A DNA stretch of 64,000 bases, taken from contig CAVPSX010000012.1 in assembly GCA_963708515.1 (NCBI GenBank), forward strand, positions 186,001 to 250,000. The letters run 5' to 3'. This document shows, one piece after another, positions 18,434 to 27,043 of the stretch; the first letter of the stretch is position 1, and each line of letters begins with the position of its first letter. The stretch comes from JAPLJM01 sp963708515 (GTDB lineage: Bacteria > Desulfobacterota > Syntrophia > Syntrophales > Fen-1087). A model generated the notes under the pieces. It was not told the origin of the DNA. It did not search any database and was given only the letters and a program-made list of their open reading frames with translations. The position numbers and the translations under genes were made by a program.

Positions 18434-20464
18434 TCATGCTTTCCCGATCAGTTTCAGAAAATCCTGTTCATCAAGGATTGTAATTCCGGCGGCCCGGGCT
18501 TTTTGAAGTTTTGATCCGGCCGCATCACCGGCGACCACATAATCGGTATTTTTAGTGATCGATTCCGACCAGACGCCGCCGAGGGCTTCCACGTGTTCTC
18601 TGGCCTGATTCCGGGTCATCTGCAGCAATGTTCCCGTGAAGAGAAAGGACTTTCCCGAGATTGCGGTTTCCGGCCGGGGAGCGTCCCTGGTTTCGAGCGG
18701 TTTCACACCGGCAAACTGCAATTTGCGTATGACGTTTCGATTGGCCGGTTCATGGAAAAAATTCGTGATGCTCGCAGCGACTTCCGGGCCGATATCACGG
18801 ATGTTTAAAAGATCATCCATGGCGGTAGTCGCCAGTTTTTCCAATGATTTGAATTCTTTGGCTAGGATGCGTGCCATACGCTCGCCCACATGACGGATTC
18901 CGAGGGCAAAAATGAGCTTTTCCAGGGATGGATTTTTTGACCGTTCAATGGCCGCCGTCAGCTTGGCGGCCGATTTTTCCGCCATGCGCTCCAGGCCGGT
19001 TATACGATCAGCGGTCAAATTATAAATGTCGGCAGGATCTTGAATGAGCGCCGTTTCCACGAGCTGCGCCACGAGTTTTTCACCCAGCCCCTCAATATCC
19101 ATGCCGCCACGGGATGCAAAATGCCGGATGCGTTCCCGGATCTGAGCGGGGCAGGCCAGGCCGATGCAGCGATGCGCCGCCTCACCTTCAATGCGTATCA
19201 CCTCGGAGCCGCACTCGGGACAGGCATGCGGCATGAGAAATATGGTTTCCGTCCCGGTTCTTGCGGATTCGATGACTTTGACCACTTCGGGGATCACATC
19301 GCCCGCCCGCTGTATGAGGACCATATCGCCAATGCGAACATCCTTTTTGTTGATTTCGTCCTGATTGTGCAGCGTTGCCCGGCTGACAAGAACGCCGCCC
19401 ACACGAACGGGTTTCAGGATGGCGACCGGTGTGAGGACGCCGGTCCTGCCCACCTGCACGAGGATATCTTCGATCACGGTCGTTTCCTGAACTGCCTGGA
19501 ATTTACAGGCAATGGCCCAGCGTGGGCTGCGTGAGACCGCGCCGAGTTCTTCCTGCAGAGCCATGTCATCGACCTTGATGACGATGCCGTCGATCTCATA
19601 GGGAAGGGTAGGGCGCAGCGCGTCCATCTGATGATAATAAGCAATGCAGTCGTCAATATTCGGGGCCTCGCGGGTCTGAGGATTTACCGGGAAGCCCCAA
19701 TGCTTCAGGGTAGCCAGAACTTCCCGCTGGCGCTGGAAGCGCCGCTCACGGGCCTGGCCGACGGCGTAGCAGAAAATGTTGAGGGGTCTTTGGGCCGTGA
19801 TGCGGGAATCGAGCTGACGCAGCGAACCGGCGGCGGCATTCCGGGGATTGGCAAAGGCGGGTTCGCCACTTTTGAGCCGGCGGCGATTGAGTCCCTTGAA
19901 CGCCTCCCGCTCAATGTAGACCTCTCCGCGAACCTCTATGCGTTCGGGACTCCGTGTGGAAATTCCTTTCGCGGAATCAAGCTTCAGGGGAAGCGTCTGA
20001 ATGGTTTTCAGATTCTGAGTGACATCCTCGCCGACGACGCCATCTCCCCGCGTGGCGCCGGCCATGAAGACGCCCTGCTCATAGATCAGATTGACGGCCA
20101 CGCCGTCCAGTTTTGGTTCCACGACAAACCGGATCGTATCCGTCTGTCCGAGCAGGCGTTTGATCCGACCGTCAAAATCACGGATATCCTTCTCTGAAAA
20201 AGCGTTGGCCAGGCTCAACATGGGAGTATCATGCTGAAAAGAAATGAATTTTTCCAGAGGCGCCGCGCCCACGCGCTGGGTTGGAGAATCCGGGGTAACG
20301 AGATCGGGATAAGCCCACTCCAGCTCGGTCAGCTCCCGCATCAGCTGATCGTACTGAAGATCTGAAATCTCCGGGTCGTCCATCTGGTAATAACAACGAT
20401 TGTGGTATCGGATCAGGGACCGAAGGCTTGCGATTTTCTGAAGGGCTGCGGCAGACGTTGTCAT
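18434..20464 (-). CDS. ligA: NAD-dependent DNA ligase LigA
   Basis: LigA is the 676-residue replicative ligase. The domains in order are Ia (YHNRCYYQMDDPEISD), the adenylation domain with nucleotide-accepting K118 in KLDG, the OB fold, a four-cysteine zinc finger (CPEC and CIGLACP), helix-hairpin-helix repeats and a C-terminal BRCT domain. All key motifs are intact. Its start overlaps the stop of the small upstream gene (ATGA). Confidence 0.97.
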   Translation of the reverse strand: MTTSAAALQKIASLRSLIRYHNRCYYQMDDPEISDLQYDQLMRELTELEWAYPDLVTPDSPTQRVGAAPLEKFISFQHDTPMLSLANAFSEKDIRDFDGRIKRLLGQTDTIRFVVEPKLDGVAVNLIYEQGVFMAGATRGDGVVGEDVTQNLKTIQTLPLKLDSAKGISTRSPERIEVRGEVYIEREAFKGLNRRRLKSGEPAFANPRNAAAGSLRQLDSRITAQRPLNIFCYAVGQARERRFQRQREVLATLKHWGFPVNPQTREAPNIDDCIAYYHQMDALRPTLPYEIDGIVIKVDDMALQEELGAVSRSPRWAIACKFQAVQETTVIEDILVQVGRTGVLTPVAILKPVRVGGVLVSRATLHNQDEINKKDVRIGDMVLIQRAGDVIPEVVKVIESARTGTETIFLMPHACPECGSEVIRIEGEAAHRCIGLACPAQIRERIRHFASRGGMDIEGLGEKLVAQLVETALIQDPADIYNLTADRITGLERMAEKSAAKLTAAIERSKNPSLEKLIFALGIRHVGERMARILAKEFKSLEKLATTAMDDLLNIRDIGPEVAASITNFFHEPANRNVIRKLQFAGVKPLETRDAPRPETAISGKSFLFTGTLLQMTRNQAREHVEALGGVWSESITKNTDYVVAGDAAGSKLQKARAAGITILDEQDFLKLIGKA

Positions 20465-20739
20465 TTTACTCTTCTTAAATCTGGTTTCCCACGAGGAGGT
20501 CCTGCCGCCGGCCCAGGTTCAGATTGCGGCTGCTGGCGCTTCTGGATTTGTTCGTTGAACATCTGGTTCTTGGCCCGGACGGCATTGATGATAAAGAAAA
20601 TAATGACGGCTTTTTCCCATTCTCTTGAAATTTCAAAATTTTCCGTCCGCGTTTTGTATTTCTCCCAGAGTGAGACGAGGGACGCCTCATCCAGTCCGAG
20701 AATGTGTTCGGCCAGCTTGTTCAGGGTCGCTTCGATCAT
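20461..20739 (-). CDS. Conserved hypothetical protein coupled to ligA
   Basis: This 92-residue protein is not recognised. The first 65 residues look alpha-helical (AEHILGLDEASLVSLWEKYKT, then a hydrophobic VIIFFIINAVRAKNQMFNEQI helix). The tail is a charged, proline- and glycine-rich stretch. The stop overlaps the ligA start (ATGA), which supports real translation and coupling. The similarity of composition to its neighbours gives no sign of transfer. Confidence 0.7.
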   Translation of the reverse strand: MIEATLNKLAEHILGLDEASLVSLWEKYKTRTENFEISREWEKAVIIFFIINAVRAKNQMFNEQIQKRQQPQSEPGPAAGPPRGKPDLRRVK

Positions 20740-20779
20740 GATAGAAATCCCTTTATTATCAGGACTCGGCCTCTATCCT

Positions 20780-20965
20780 TCACAATTTTCCAGAATGGAA
20801 GCCGATTCTCCGTTTTGGTGCTATCGGCGGTGCCATCAATTGCCGGATGGCATCTAAAAAAACCGCCTTGAATTGAAGATCGTACTTCTTCTCCAACGCG
20901 GCAAACTTACGAGACAGTTCTGCATTCGAGGCAAGCATTCGCCTGAGACTGACGAATGATCGCAT
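20780..20965 (-). pseudogene. C-terminal remnant of an ORF6N-domain DNA-binding protein
   Basis: Only about 61 residues remain. They read LRRMLASNAELSRKF, ALEKKYDLQFKAVF and DAIRQLM, and end RRIGFH, which matches the conserved C-terminal tail of ORF6N (KilA-N-like, phage/accessory) proteins. The N-terminal DNA-binding ORF6N domain is absent because the HD-GYP gene ends 21 bases upstream. This is probably a relic of a mobile or phage-associated gene. Confidence 0.6.
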
Positions 20966-20986
20966 AATTAGGATTACTGTTTGAAA

Positions 20987-23900
20987 TCATGTCCTGTCAA
21001 GTTGAAAACCTTTTTCCCGGAATAATATCAGGCAGGCATCCGCCACACCTGCGTCATAAAGCGTCCCTCTGTTTTTCTCGATTTCCTCCAGAGCTGCATT
21101 TAATCCCAATGCTGGCCGATAGGGCCGATGGGAGGCCATGGCTTCCACGACATCCGCCACAGCCATAATACGGGCCTCTATGATAATCTCATCCCCCTTC
21201 AGATTTCTTGGATAACCCGAACCATTCAGCCGTTCATGGTGCTGGAAGACAATTTCCGCAAGGGGCCAGGGAGATTCTACATCCTTCAGCATCTCGTACC
21301 CCTTCTGGGAGTGCTCTTTTATCAGGGAAAATTCTATTTCAGACAGTTTTGTCGGCTTGGACAAGATCTCCGCGGGGATGGAGAGTTTCCCGATGTCATG
21401 AATGGAACCTGCCATCCGGATTCCATCGATTTTCTCATGAGGTAATCCCATCTGCGTGGCAATGGCGCGGGCAAGGTCCGCTGACCGGATCTGGTGACCG
21501 GAAGTATAGGGATCTCTGGCCTCTACAGCGGATACCATGACCTGAATGGTCGTGCCAAACGCCTTCCTTAGACTGTCAAGGGTCTGCCGCAATTCCTCCT
21601 CCGCCCGCTTGCGATCGGTGATGTCGCGGGCCACTGCCTGGAAGCCCATCACTTGGTCCTCTTCCATGAGCAATTGCATATTTTGCCCAAGCCATAATTC
21701 ATGGCCATCTTTCGTGATAATTGGGTATTCGTAATATGAATTTTGCATCTTTCTTGTCAACTGATCAGCGAAGAACGTAATCGCTTCTTTAAACATGTCA
21801 GGACGAATGAGCATCTTAAAATGCTTTCCAATAAGCTCCTCTTTTTCGTATCCTGTAATACGGAGCGCCGCCGGATTTCCGAAAGTGAAGTGTCCGCTGT
21901 TGTCCGTCCGGAAGACCAGATCAGCCGCATTTTCCACCAATGTCCGATACCGTTCCTTGCTCTCTCGCAGCTTCTCATCTGCTTGCCTGCGGGCGGTGAT
22001 GTCCTGAACTAGGGAAGCTACCCCCGTGACTATCCCTCTCTCGTCAACGAGCGGCGTGTTGTACCATTCGCAGAGGATCATCGTGCCGTCCTTGCGCACA
22101 TTCTGGTTGGTGCTTCTTTCCCCGCCGCATATTTTCAACAAGGCCTGCCACACCTGATCCACGTGGGGGCGAAACTCTTCAGGGACAATTAAGGAGGCAT
22201 GTTGCCCGACAGCCTCCTCGTTGCTGAAACCGAAAATCGTCTGGGCCGCTGGATTCCACTGGGTCACCCGAAAGTCCAGATCCCACTCGATAACAGCCAT
22301 CGGCGTCTGCTCGAAATGTAGTCTCAGCTTTTGGTTAGCCTCCTGCAGTTCATCCTCCGCTCGCCTGCGGGCGGTGACATCCCGCGAGCTCATGATCACT
22401 GCAGTCACTTCACCCTGATCATCCTTGAGAAGATCGCCAACCGTCTCCAGCCAAACATAGTGCCCTCCCGCATGCTTTATCCGGTATTCAAGCTTGGCGG
22501 GCTTTTTATTGACGATACCCTCGGAAAATGCTTTGATGATATGTTCCACATCATCAGGATGAACAATATCAAAGGCCGATTTGCCGGCCCGCTCTTCCGG
22601 TGTGTAACCGAGACCTCTAAAATGAGATGGACTCGCATACAAATTTACACCTTGCAAATCCGTCACTCTGATCATGTCGGACATGTTATCCGTTATAAGA
22701 CGTAGCATATCTTCCGCCCGCTTGCGGTCGGTGATATCATGGTGCGAACCGTAAAAACCCGTCAAATTTCCATTATTGTCACGCATGCCCCGAATGTAAG
22801 TGACAAGGTACTTTATGGAACCGTCCTTGTGATAATACTCCAATTCCAGGGTCCGAGACCGGGCCGGATCCCAGCTTTTCTCTTTTTCTTTCTCTAATTC
22901 CGCCACCAGTGTCTCGAAAACCAATTTCTGGGATTGGGGAGTCAACTGTTGATCTACTTTTTGAGTTATCCTTTCTTCCGGAGTAAATCCCAGCATCATT
23001 TCAATGGATGGACTGACATAGGTGGTCGCCAGGTTGATATCCAATATGAATACCACATCAGCCATGTTCTCTGCGAGAAACTGGTATTTCGATTCGGAAT
23101 CTCTCAGGGCATCGTCCGCCCGCTTGCGTTCGGTAACATTTCGCGCAACAGCCCTAAACCCCAGGGGCTTTCCCTTTTCATCCTTCAGGATAGATGCCGA
23201 CAACTCCGCATTGACAATTTTACCGTCTTTGGTAACAATATCGTAGCCAACGATACCGGAGGGCTGACTCGTTCTATAGACTTCGCCAAAAACCTTCTGC
23301 AAACTCATTGTGCTTTCCGAAGTCAGATATTCCATGTTCTGCATGCTCAATAATTCATTTCGGGAATACCCTGAAAGATTGCAAATGATATCGTTAAAAA
23401 AGGTCAGTTTACCGGCAAGATCAGTTTCAAAATATCCTTCCTGAATATTCTCAAGGATAGACCGGTACTTTTCTTCACTCCTTCTCAGAGTGTCCTCCCA
23501 CATTTTTCTTTCCGTTACATCCCGTACGATGCCACGAAAACCCATGGGACTACCTTCCCGGTTTCGTATCAAAGAGGCCGATAACTCGAGATTTCCTCGG
23601 ATGCCGTCTTTCTTGATGACTTCATACTCCTTCAATGTCCCCGGTTGCCCCGTTCTATAAATTTCATTAAAAACCATGAACATCTTCTTCGCCGTATCCG
23701 GACTGGTGTATTCCCGGTTATTCATTCCCAGTAATTCCTCGGGGGATATGTTTGCAATTCTGCACATTGCAGGATTGAAGAACGTCAGATTTCCCGCAAG
23801 ATCCACCTCGAAGTAACCGTCTTCAATGCTTTCAAGAATAGATCGATATTTTTCCTCACTTGCTGCCAACATCGCCTCTGCCGTCTTACGGTCGGTGATG

Positions 23901-24343
23901 TCGAGGACCGTAGACTGGTAACCAACAGTATTTCCGGATTCATCCATGACGACTGTGGCCTGTGCATATGCATTAAATGTGGTTCCGTCCCGTCTCAGAG
24001 CCGTGTATTCCCCTGTCCATTCACTGTTCTCATTCAGTGCGGTGATGATCTTCCTTGTCTCGTGCTCAAATTTAAGGAAATCACTGATCGGTTTGCCTAT
24101 CACCTCCTCCTTGTTCTCATAACCCCACATTCTGATGAAAGAGCTGTTGGCATGCGTGAGGATTCCTTTAGTATCTGCTATGCTGTTCGCAGTTATTGAT
24201 GCTTCGAAAATCAGGTTCTTCAATAAAAGTTCTTCCTCCACCTGCCTGCGTTCTGGTTTTACTTGCTCCAGTTCTGCGATTATATGTTTCAAAGAAGCCA
24301 GCTCCTGGATCAGCACCTGCTTTGTCTTGGATTGATCTTTCAT
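20987..24343 (-). CDS. Seven-PAS HD-GYP cyclic-di-GMP phosphodiesterase
   Basis: This 1118-residue protein is apparently cytoplasmic, as no membrane segment is visible. After a short coiled coil come seven PAS/PAC modules, roughly 45-155, 160-280, 285-405, 410-540, 545-660, 665-790 and 795-915, most ending with a D(I/V)T(D/E)RK-type linker. The C-terminal domain is HD-GYP: HDIGKLSIP, HHERLNGSGYP and ADVVEAMASHRPYRP carry the metal-binding residues of an active c-di-GMP hydrolase. It follows the GGDEF gene on the same strand by 68 bases. The seventh PAS closely resembles the last PAS of that neighbour, which indicates local duplication. Confidence 0.92.
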   Translation of the reverse strand: MKDQSKTKQVLIQELASLKHIIAELEQVKPERRQVEEELLLKNLIFEASITANSIADTKGILTHANSSFIRMWGYENKEEVIGKPISDFLKFEHETRKIITALNENSEWTGEYTALRRDGTTFNAYAQATVVMDESGNTVGYQSTVLDITDRKTAEAMLAASEEKYRSILESIEDGYFEVDLAGNLTFFNPAMCRIANISPEELLGMNNREYTSPDTAKKMFMVFNEIYRTGQPGTLKEYEVIKKDGIRGNLELSASLIRNREGSPMGFRGIVRDVTERKMWEDTLRRSEEKYRSILENIQEGYFETDLAGKLTFFNDIICNLSGYSRNELLSMQNMEYLTSESTMSLQKVFGEVYRTSQPSGIVGYDIVTKDGKIVNAELSASILKDEKGKPLGFRAVARNVTERKRADDALRDSESKYQFLAENMADVVFILDINLATTYVSPSIEMMLGFTPEERITQKVDQQLTPQSQKLVFETLVAELEKEKEKSWDPARSRTLELEYYHKDGSIKYLVTYIRGMRDNNGNLTGFYGSHHDITDRKRAEDMLRLITDNMSDMIRVTDLQGVNLYASPSHFRGLGYTPEERAGKSAFDIVHPDDVEHIIKAFSEGIVNKKPAKLEYRIKHAGGHYVWLETVGDLLKDDQGEVTAVIMSSRDVTARRRAEDELQEANQKLRLHFEQTPMAVIEWDLDFRVTQWNPAAQTIFGFSNEEAVGQHASLIVPEEFRPHVDQVWQALLKICGGERSTNQNVRKDGTMILCEWYNTPLVDERGIVTGVASLVQDITARRQADEKLRESKERYRTLVENAADLVFRTDNSGHFTFGNPAALRITGYEKEELIGKHFKMLIRPDMFKEAITFFADQLTRKMQNSYYEYPIITKDGHELWLGQNMQLLMEEDQVMGFQAVARDITDRKRAEEELRQTLDSLRKAFGTTIQVMVSAVEARDPYTSGHQIRSADLARAIATQMGLPHEKIDGIRMAGSIHDIGKLSIPAEILSKPTKLSEIEFSLIKEHSQKGYEMLKDVESPWPLAEIVFQHHERLNGSGYPRNLKGDEIIIEARIMAVADVVEAMASHRPYRPALGLNAALEEIEKNRGTLYDAGVADACLILFREKGFQLDRT

Positions 24344-24411
24344 CTGATGCCCCCTGTGCAGCGACTAACTGTACCAAATGGAAATAAAGGTAATATTTTT
24401 TCAGAGACCTA

Positions 24412-25794
24412 TTAATATGATGCAGGACAAACCCTGTCTTTTCCGCTCTTCTTCGCCTGATACATGAGCTGGTCAACCCGACTGACAAAGGTCTTCATGT
24501 CTTCCTGTGGTTTGTACTGCGCAAGCCCGATGCTCACGGTCATATGTACGCCCTGACCCGACACCGGAGAAAAAATCTCTTCCTTGAGTACTGCCCTGAT
24601 TCTTTCCGCTGTAACGGCGCCGTCCCCGATGGTCGTCATGGGCAGGAGGATGGTAAATTCCTCGCCGCCATAGCGATAGGCCGAATCCGTCTGGCGCAGG
24701 CATCTTTTGACCACCTGGCCAAATCGCGCTAAGACCTGGTCTCCCTCGATATGTCCATAAGTGTCGTTGAATTGCTTGAAATCGTCAAGATCAAGAAGGA
24801 GAAGAGTAAAGGGCTGTCCGTATCTGTCTACCCGATCAATCTCCATCTTGAGCTGATTATAAAAATGCCGGGAATTGTAAAGCTGCGTGAGGCCATCGAC
24901 TGTGCTCAGTTCCCGGTATCTCTGCTCACTTTCCCTCAGCGCCTCCTCTGTCCGTTTGCGCTCGCTAATGTCGCGGGCTACCACTTGGAAACCCACAACA
25001 TGACCGTCTTCCATGATCAACTGAGTATTTTGCCCAAGCCAGAGCTCCTGGCCATCTTTCGTGATAATGGGATATTCTGAATATGTATTTTTAAGCCCCT
25101 TTACGAACTGACGACCGAAGAACTTAAGGGCATTGTCACGCATGTCCGGGCGGATCATTATCGTATACTGCCTGCCAATAATCTCCTCTTCTTCGTATCC
25201 TGTAATATGGATCACCGCCGGATTTACAAAGGTGAAGTTTCCGTTGAGGTCAGTCTTGAAGATTACATCACTCGCATTTTCCACCAATGACCGATACCTA
25301 TCCTCGCTCCCCCGCAGTGCCTCCTCCGCCCGCTTCTGGGCGGTAATGTCTACAAAGCACTCCAGCAGCTTTTCTTGACCCCGTACTTGTACACGTTTGA
25401 CAGATTTCAGAACGGGGCGTCTGCTGCCATTGGCACAAACCATCTCTCGCTCCGCGTTGTCCACTTCTTTGCCCAGGTCGCAGACGGGGCAAGCACCTTC
25501 GCTTGCCGGGCAGAGAAATGCGTGACAACGGTGTCCGACAATGTACTCCGCCTGGACGCCAAACATGGCCGCAGCGGTATTATTTACGTTCTCGATCATT
25601 CTGGTCACGGGGTCAATAATAACCACCCCGGCTGGGAGGTTTGCCAGAAGAGTGCTTTGAAGTGCCTCGCTCTCCCGCAGGGCCTTGTCCGCCCGCTTGC
25701 GCTTTGATTCCAATTGTTCCAATTCCTGGGTTCTCTGTTTTAAGGAGGATATTTCTTCGATCAGCTCTGCATTTGTCTTGGCTTGGTCGTTCAT
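24412..25794 (-). CDS. PAS-PAS-GGDEF diguanylate cyclase
   Basis: The 460-residue soluble sensor begins with a coiled coil. PAS1 has a cysteine-rich insert (HRCHAFLCPASEGACPVC), a possible metal or redox site. PAS2 is nearly the twin of PAS7 in the downstream phosphodiesterase. The GGDEF domain has the active-site YGGEEF, and five residues before it sits RQTD, a canonical RxxD inhibitory site, so product feedback is likely. ATG 25794 follows GAGGGGG. It presumably forms a synthesis/degradation pair with the next gene. Confidence 0.92.
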   Translation of the reverse strand: MNDQAKTNAELIEEISSLKQRTQELEQLESKRKRADKALRESEALQSTLLANLPAGVVIIDPVTRMIENVNNTAAAMFGVQAEYIVGHRCHAFLCPASEGACPVCDLGKEVDNAEREMVCANGSRRPVLKSVKRVQVRGQEKLLECFVDITAQKRAEEALRGSEDRYRSLVENASDVIFKTDLNGNFTFVNPAVIHITGYEEEEIIGRQYTIMIRPDMRDNALKFFGRQFVKGLKNTYSEYPIITKDGQELWLGQNTQLIMEDGHVVGFQVVARDISERKRTEEALRESEQRYRELSTVDGLTQLYNSRHFYNQLKMEIDRVDRYGQPFTLLLLDLDDFKQFNDTYGHIEGDQVLARFGQVVKRCLRQTDSAYRYGGEEFTILLPMTTIGDGAVTAERIRAVLKEEIFSPVSGQGVHMTVSIGLAQYKPQEDMKTFVSRVDQLMYQAKKSGKDRVCPASY

Positions 25795-26135
25795 CTGGCC
25801 CCCTCTGTTTTGATAAGTGGTGCCGATTGGGAAGAAATACGGGTGATGTCTGCTACGAGACTTGTTAACTCCCAACGAGGCTACCGGATACCCAGTGAGA
25901 TGTCAAACGATAAGTTATTCCTATTCATTCAGATACTGATTACCACTTGATATCAGCAACTTTTCATGACTCTGCCGCATAGTGTAAACCATGTACCCGG
26001 TCTGTTTTGTAGACTATGTTACCAGCTTGTACCCAAAGCAGCCCACACCCCCGCTCACTTGAAAAATCACCCTCCCTAAATTGCATGTTTCAGCCGGCTA
26101 TCGGCAAACCTCAGAATAGTCCAATGGATTGTTCC
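25795..26135. other. Non-coding stretch upstream of the diguanylate cyclase gene
   Basis: No supported gene is seen in this 341-base stretch. It should contain the promoter for the GGDEF/HD-GYP pair. The part around 25970-26080 contains several GTAC-centred words (TGTACCCGG, TTGTACCCAAAG) resembling the edge of a decayed insertion sequence, but no transposase remnant could be read. Confidence 0.3.
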
Positions 26136-26384
26136 CTAATTTGAGGACTCTCTAACCAGGACCCCGCCGGGTATGGCGCCTGGACACATTGGGGACTTCG
26201 GTGTGGCCCCTTCCATGGTAAAATTAGGGGGCAGCGGGCGAGGTTCCCGCCACGGGATGGAATCGGACCTGTCCACAAATCCCAAGAGCTTCAAGGTTTC
26301 AACGGCCTTCGCCATGTCCAAAATCGGCCCAATGAACCTCAGTTCAATGATCTCAATAGGGTGCTTTTTCGTGTGTGCCTGCAT
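26136..26384 (-). CDS. Hypothetical protein, possibly a truncated regulator
   Basis: The predicted 82-residue product begins MQAHTKKHPIEIIELRFIG and continues KAVETLKLLGFVDRSDSIPWRE. That pattern resembles, from memory, the N-terminal segment that precedes an XRE helix-turn-helix in some small regulators. The remaining 30 residues are proline- and glycine-rich and do not look like such a domain, so the gene may be truncated or frameshifted. Function is unknown. Confidence 0.35.
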   Translation of the reverse strand: MQAHTKKHPIEIIELRFIGPILDMAKAVETLKLLGFVDRSDSIPWREPRPLPPNFTMEGATPKSPMCPGAIPGGVLVRESSN

Positions 26385-26466
26385 ATGTCACCTCGATCAG
26401 TTGTCCAGGTCATGTTTTTTGTCCGATATCAATTATTGATATATTGCAAGGGTTATTTTGTGAAGC

Positions 26467-26486
26467 TCATCGGCTTAAGCCGATGA
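26467..26486. repeat. Perfect 20-base palindrome upstream of a small membrane protein gene
   Basis: TCATCGGCTTAAGCCGATGA is fully self-complementary. It lies 213 bases before the next start codon. About 60 bases downstream, GGGAC and GTCCC (26528-26547 region) can form a second hairpin. The first could be an operator or a leader hairpin; no known riboswitch class was recognised in the 26387-26698 stretch. Confidence 0.5.
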
Positions 26487-26698
26487 ACGATTGTTTCAAA
26501 GGCTTTTCACGTTTCTTTCAAGCGCCGGGACATCAAACCGTCCCTCTGACCTGAGGCAAGCGGAGGATAACTCTTTTTAACTTATATAATCAATAAGATA
26601 AAAATATCGTGGCAGACGCCTACAACATGGCACGGTTCTTTCATGTTACCAGATGAAAGACAAAGATTGATAAACCTTACAGGGGGGAGGCGATAACG

Positions 26699-26974
26699 AT
26701 GAAAAAGACTTTAGCAACCATTTTAATGGTCGGGTTCGTGATTCTCATGACGGCAGGTTTCGGCTTTGCCGAATATACGATGGGTGGCGGCGAGAACTTT
26801 CCGCACTTCCAGCTCGGGTGCCTGATTATCGGCGGCCTCATCATGATTTCTCTGAAGCAAAAATTCCAGAAGATTTACGCCACCGAGGTTGCCGGAGCAT
26901 TTGCGCTTTATACGCTGTATATCGCCCTGTTCACTTCTCCGGTGATGGAAGCAATCAAGAACTGGGTCAACTGA
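26699..26974 (+). CDS. Small membrane protein of unknown function
   Basis: The 91-residue product has an N-terminal signal or membrane helix (TILMVGFVILMTAGFGFA) and two further hydrophobic stretches (LGCLIIGGLIMISL and AGAFALYTLYIALF). A convincing ribosome-binding region (GGGGGGAGG) precedes ATG 26699. I do not recognise a family. The gene has a long 5' region with palindromes and ends at a bidirectional terminator, so it is probably a single-gene unit. Confidence 0.7.
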   Translation: MKKTLATILMVGFVILMTAGFGFAEYTMGGGENFPHFQLGCLIIGGLIMISLKQKFQKIYATEVAGAFALYTLYIALFTSPVMEAIKNWVN

Positions 26975-27000
26975 AAATATCTGCCAAACGGACGGTCATC

Positions 27001-27042
27001 AAAAAGCGCCGGTGGGGATGAAAATTCCTTGCCTGCGCTTTT
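27001..27042. terminator. Bidirectional terminator between the small membrane gene and recJ
   Basis: AAAAGCGC pairs with GCGCTTTT, and inside it GGTGGGGA pairs with TCCTTGCC with three G-U wobbles, closing on a seven-base loop. A runs and T runs flank both sides, so the hairpin can serve both convergent genes. Confidence 0.75.
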
Positions 27043-27043
27043 A

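Noticed and set aside
26387..26698. Possible cyclic-di-GMP or other riboswitch near the c-di-GMP genes
   Set aside because: The conserved GEMM sequence blocks (such as the GGGCAAACC and GACGCAAAG types) are not found; only simple hairpins are present.
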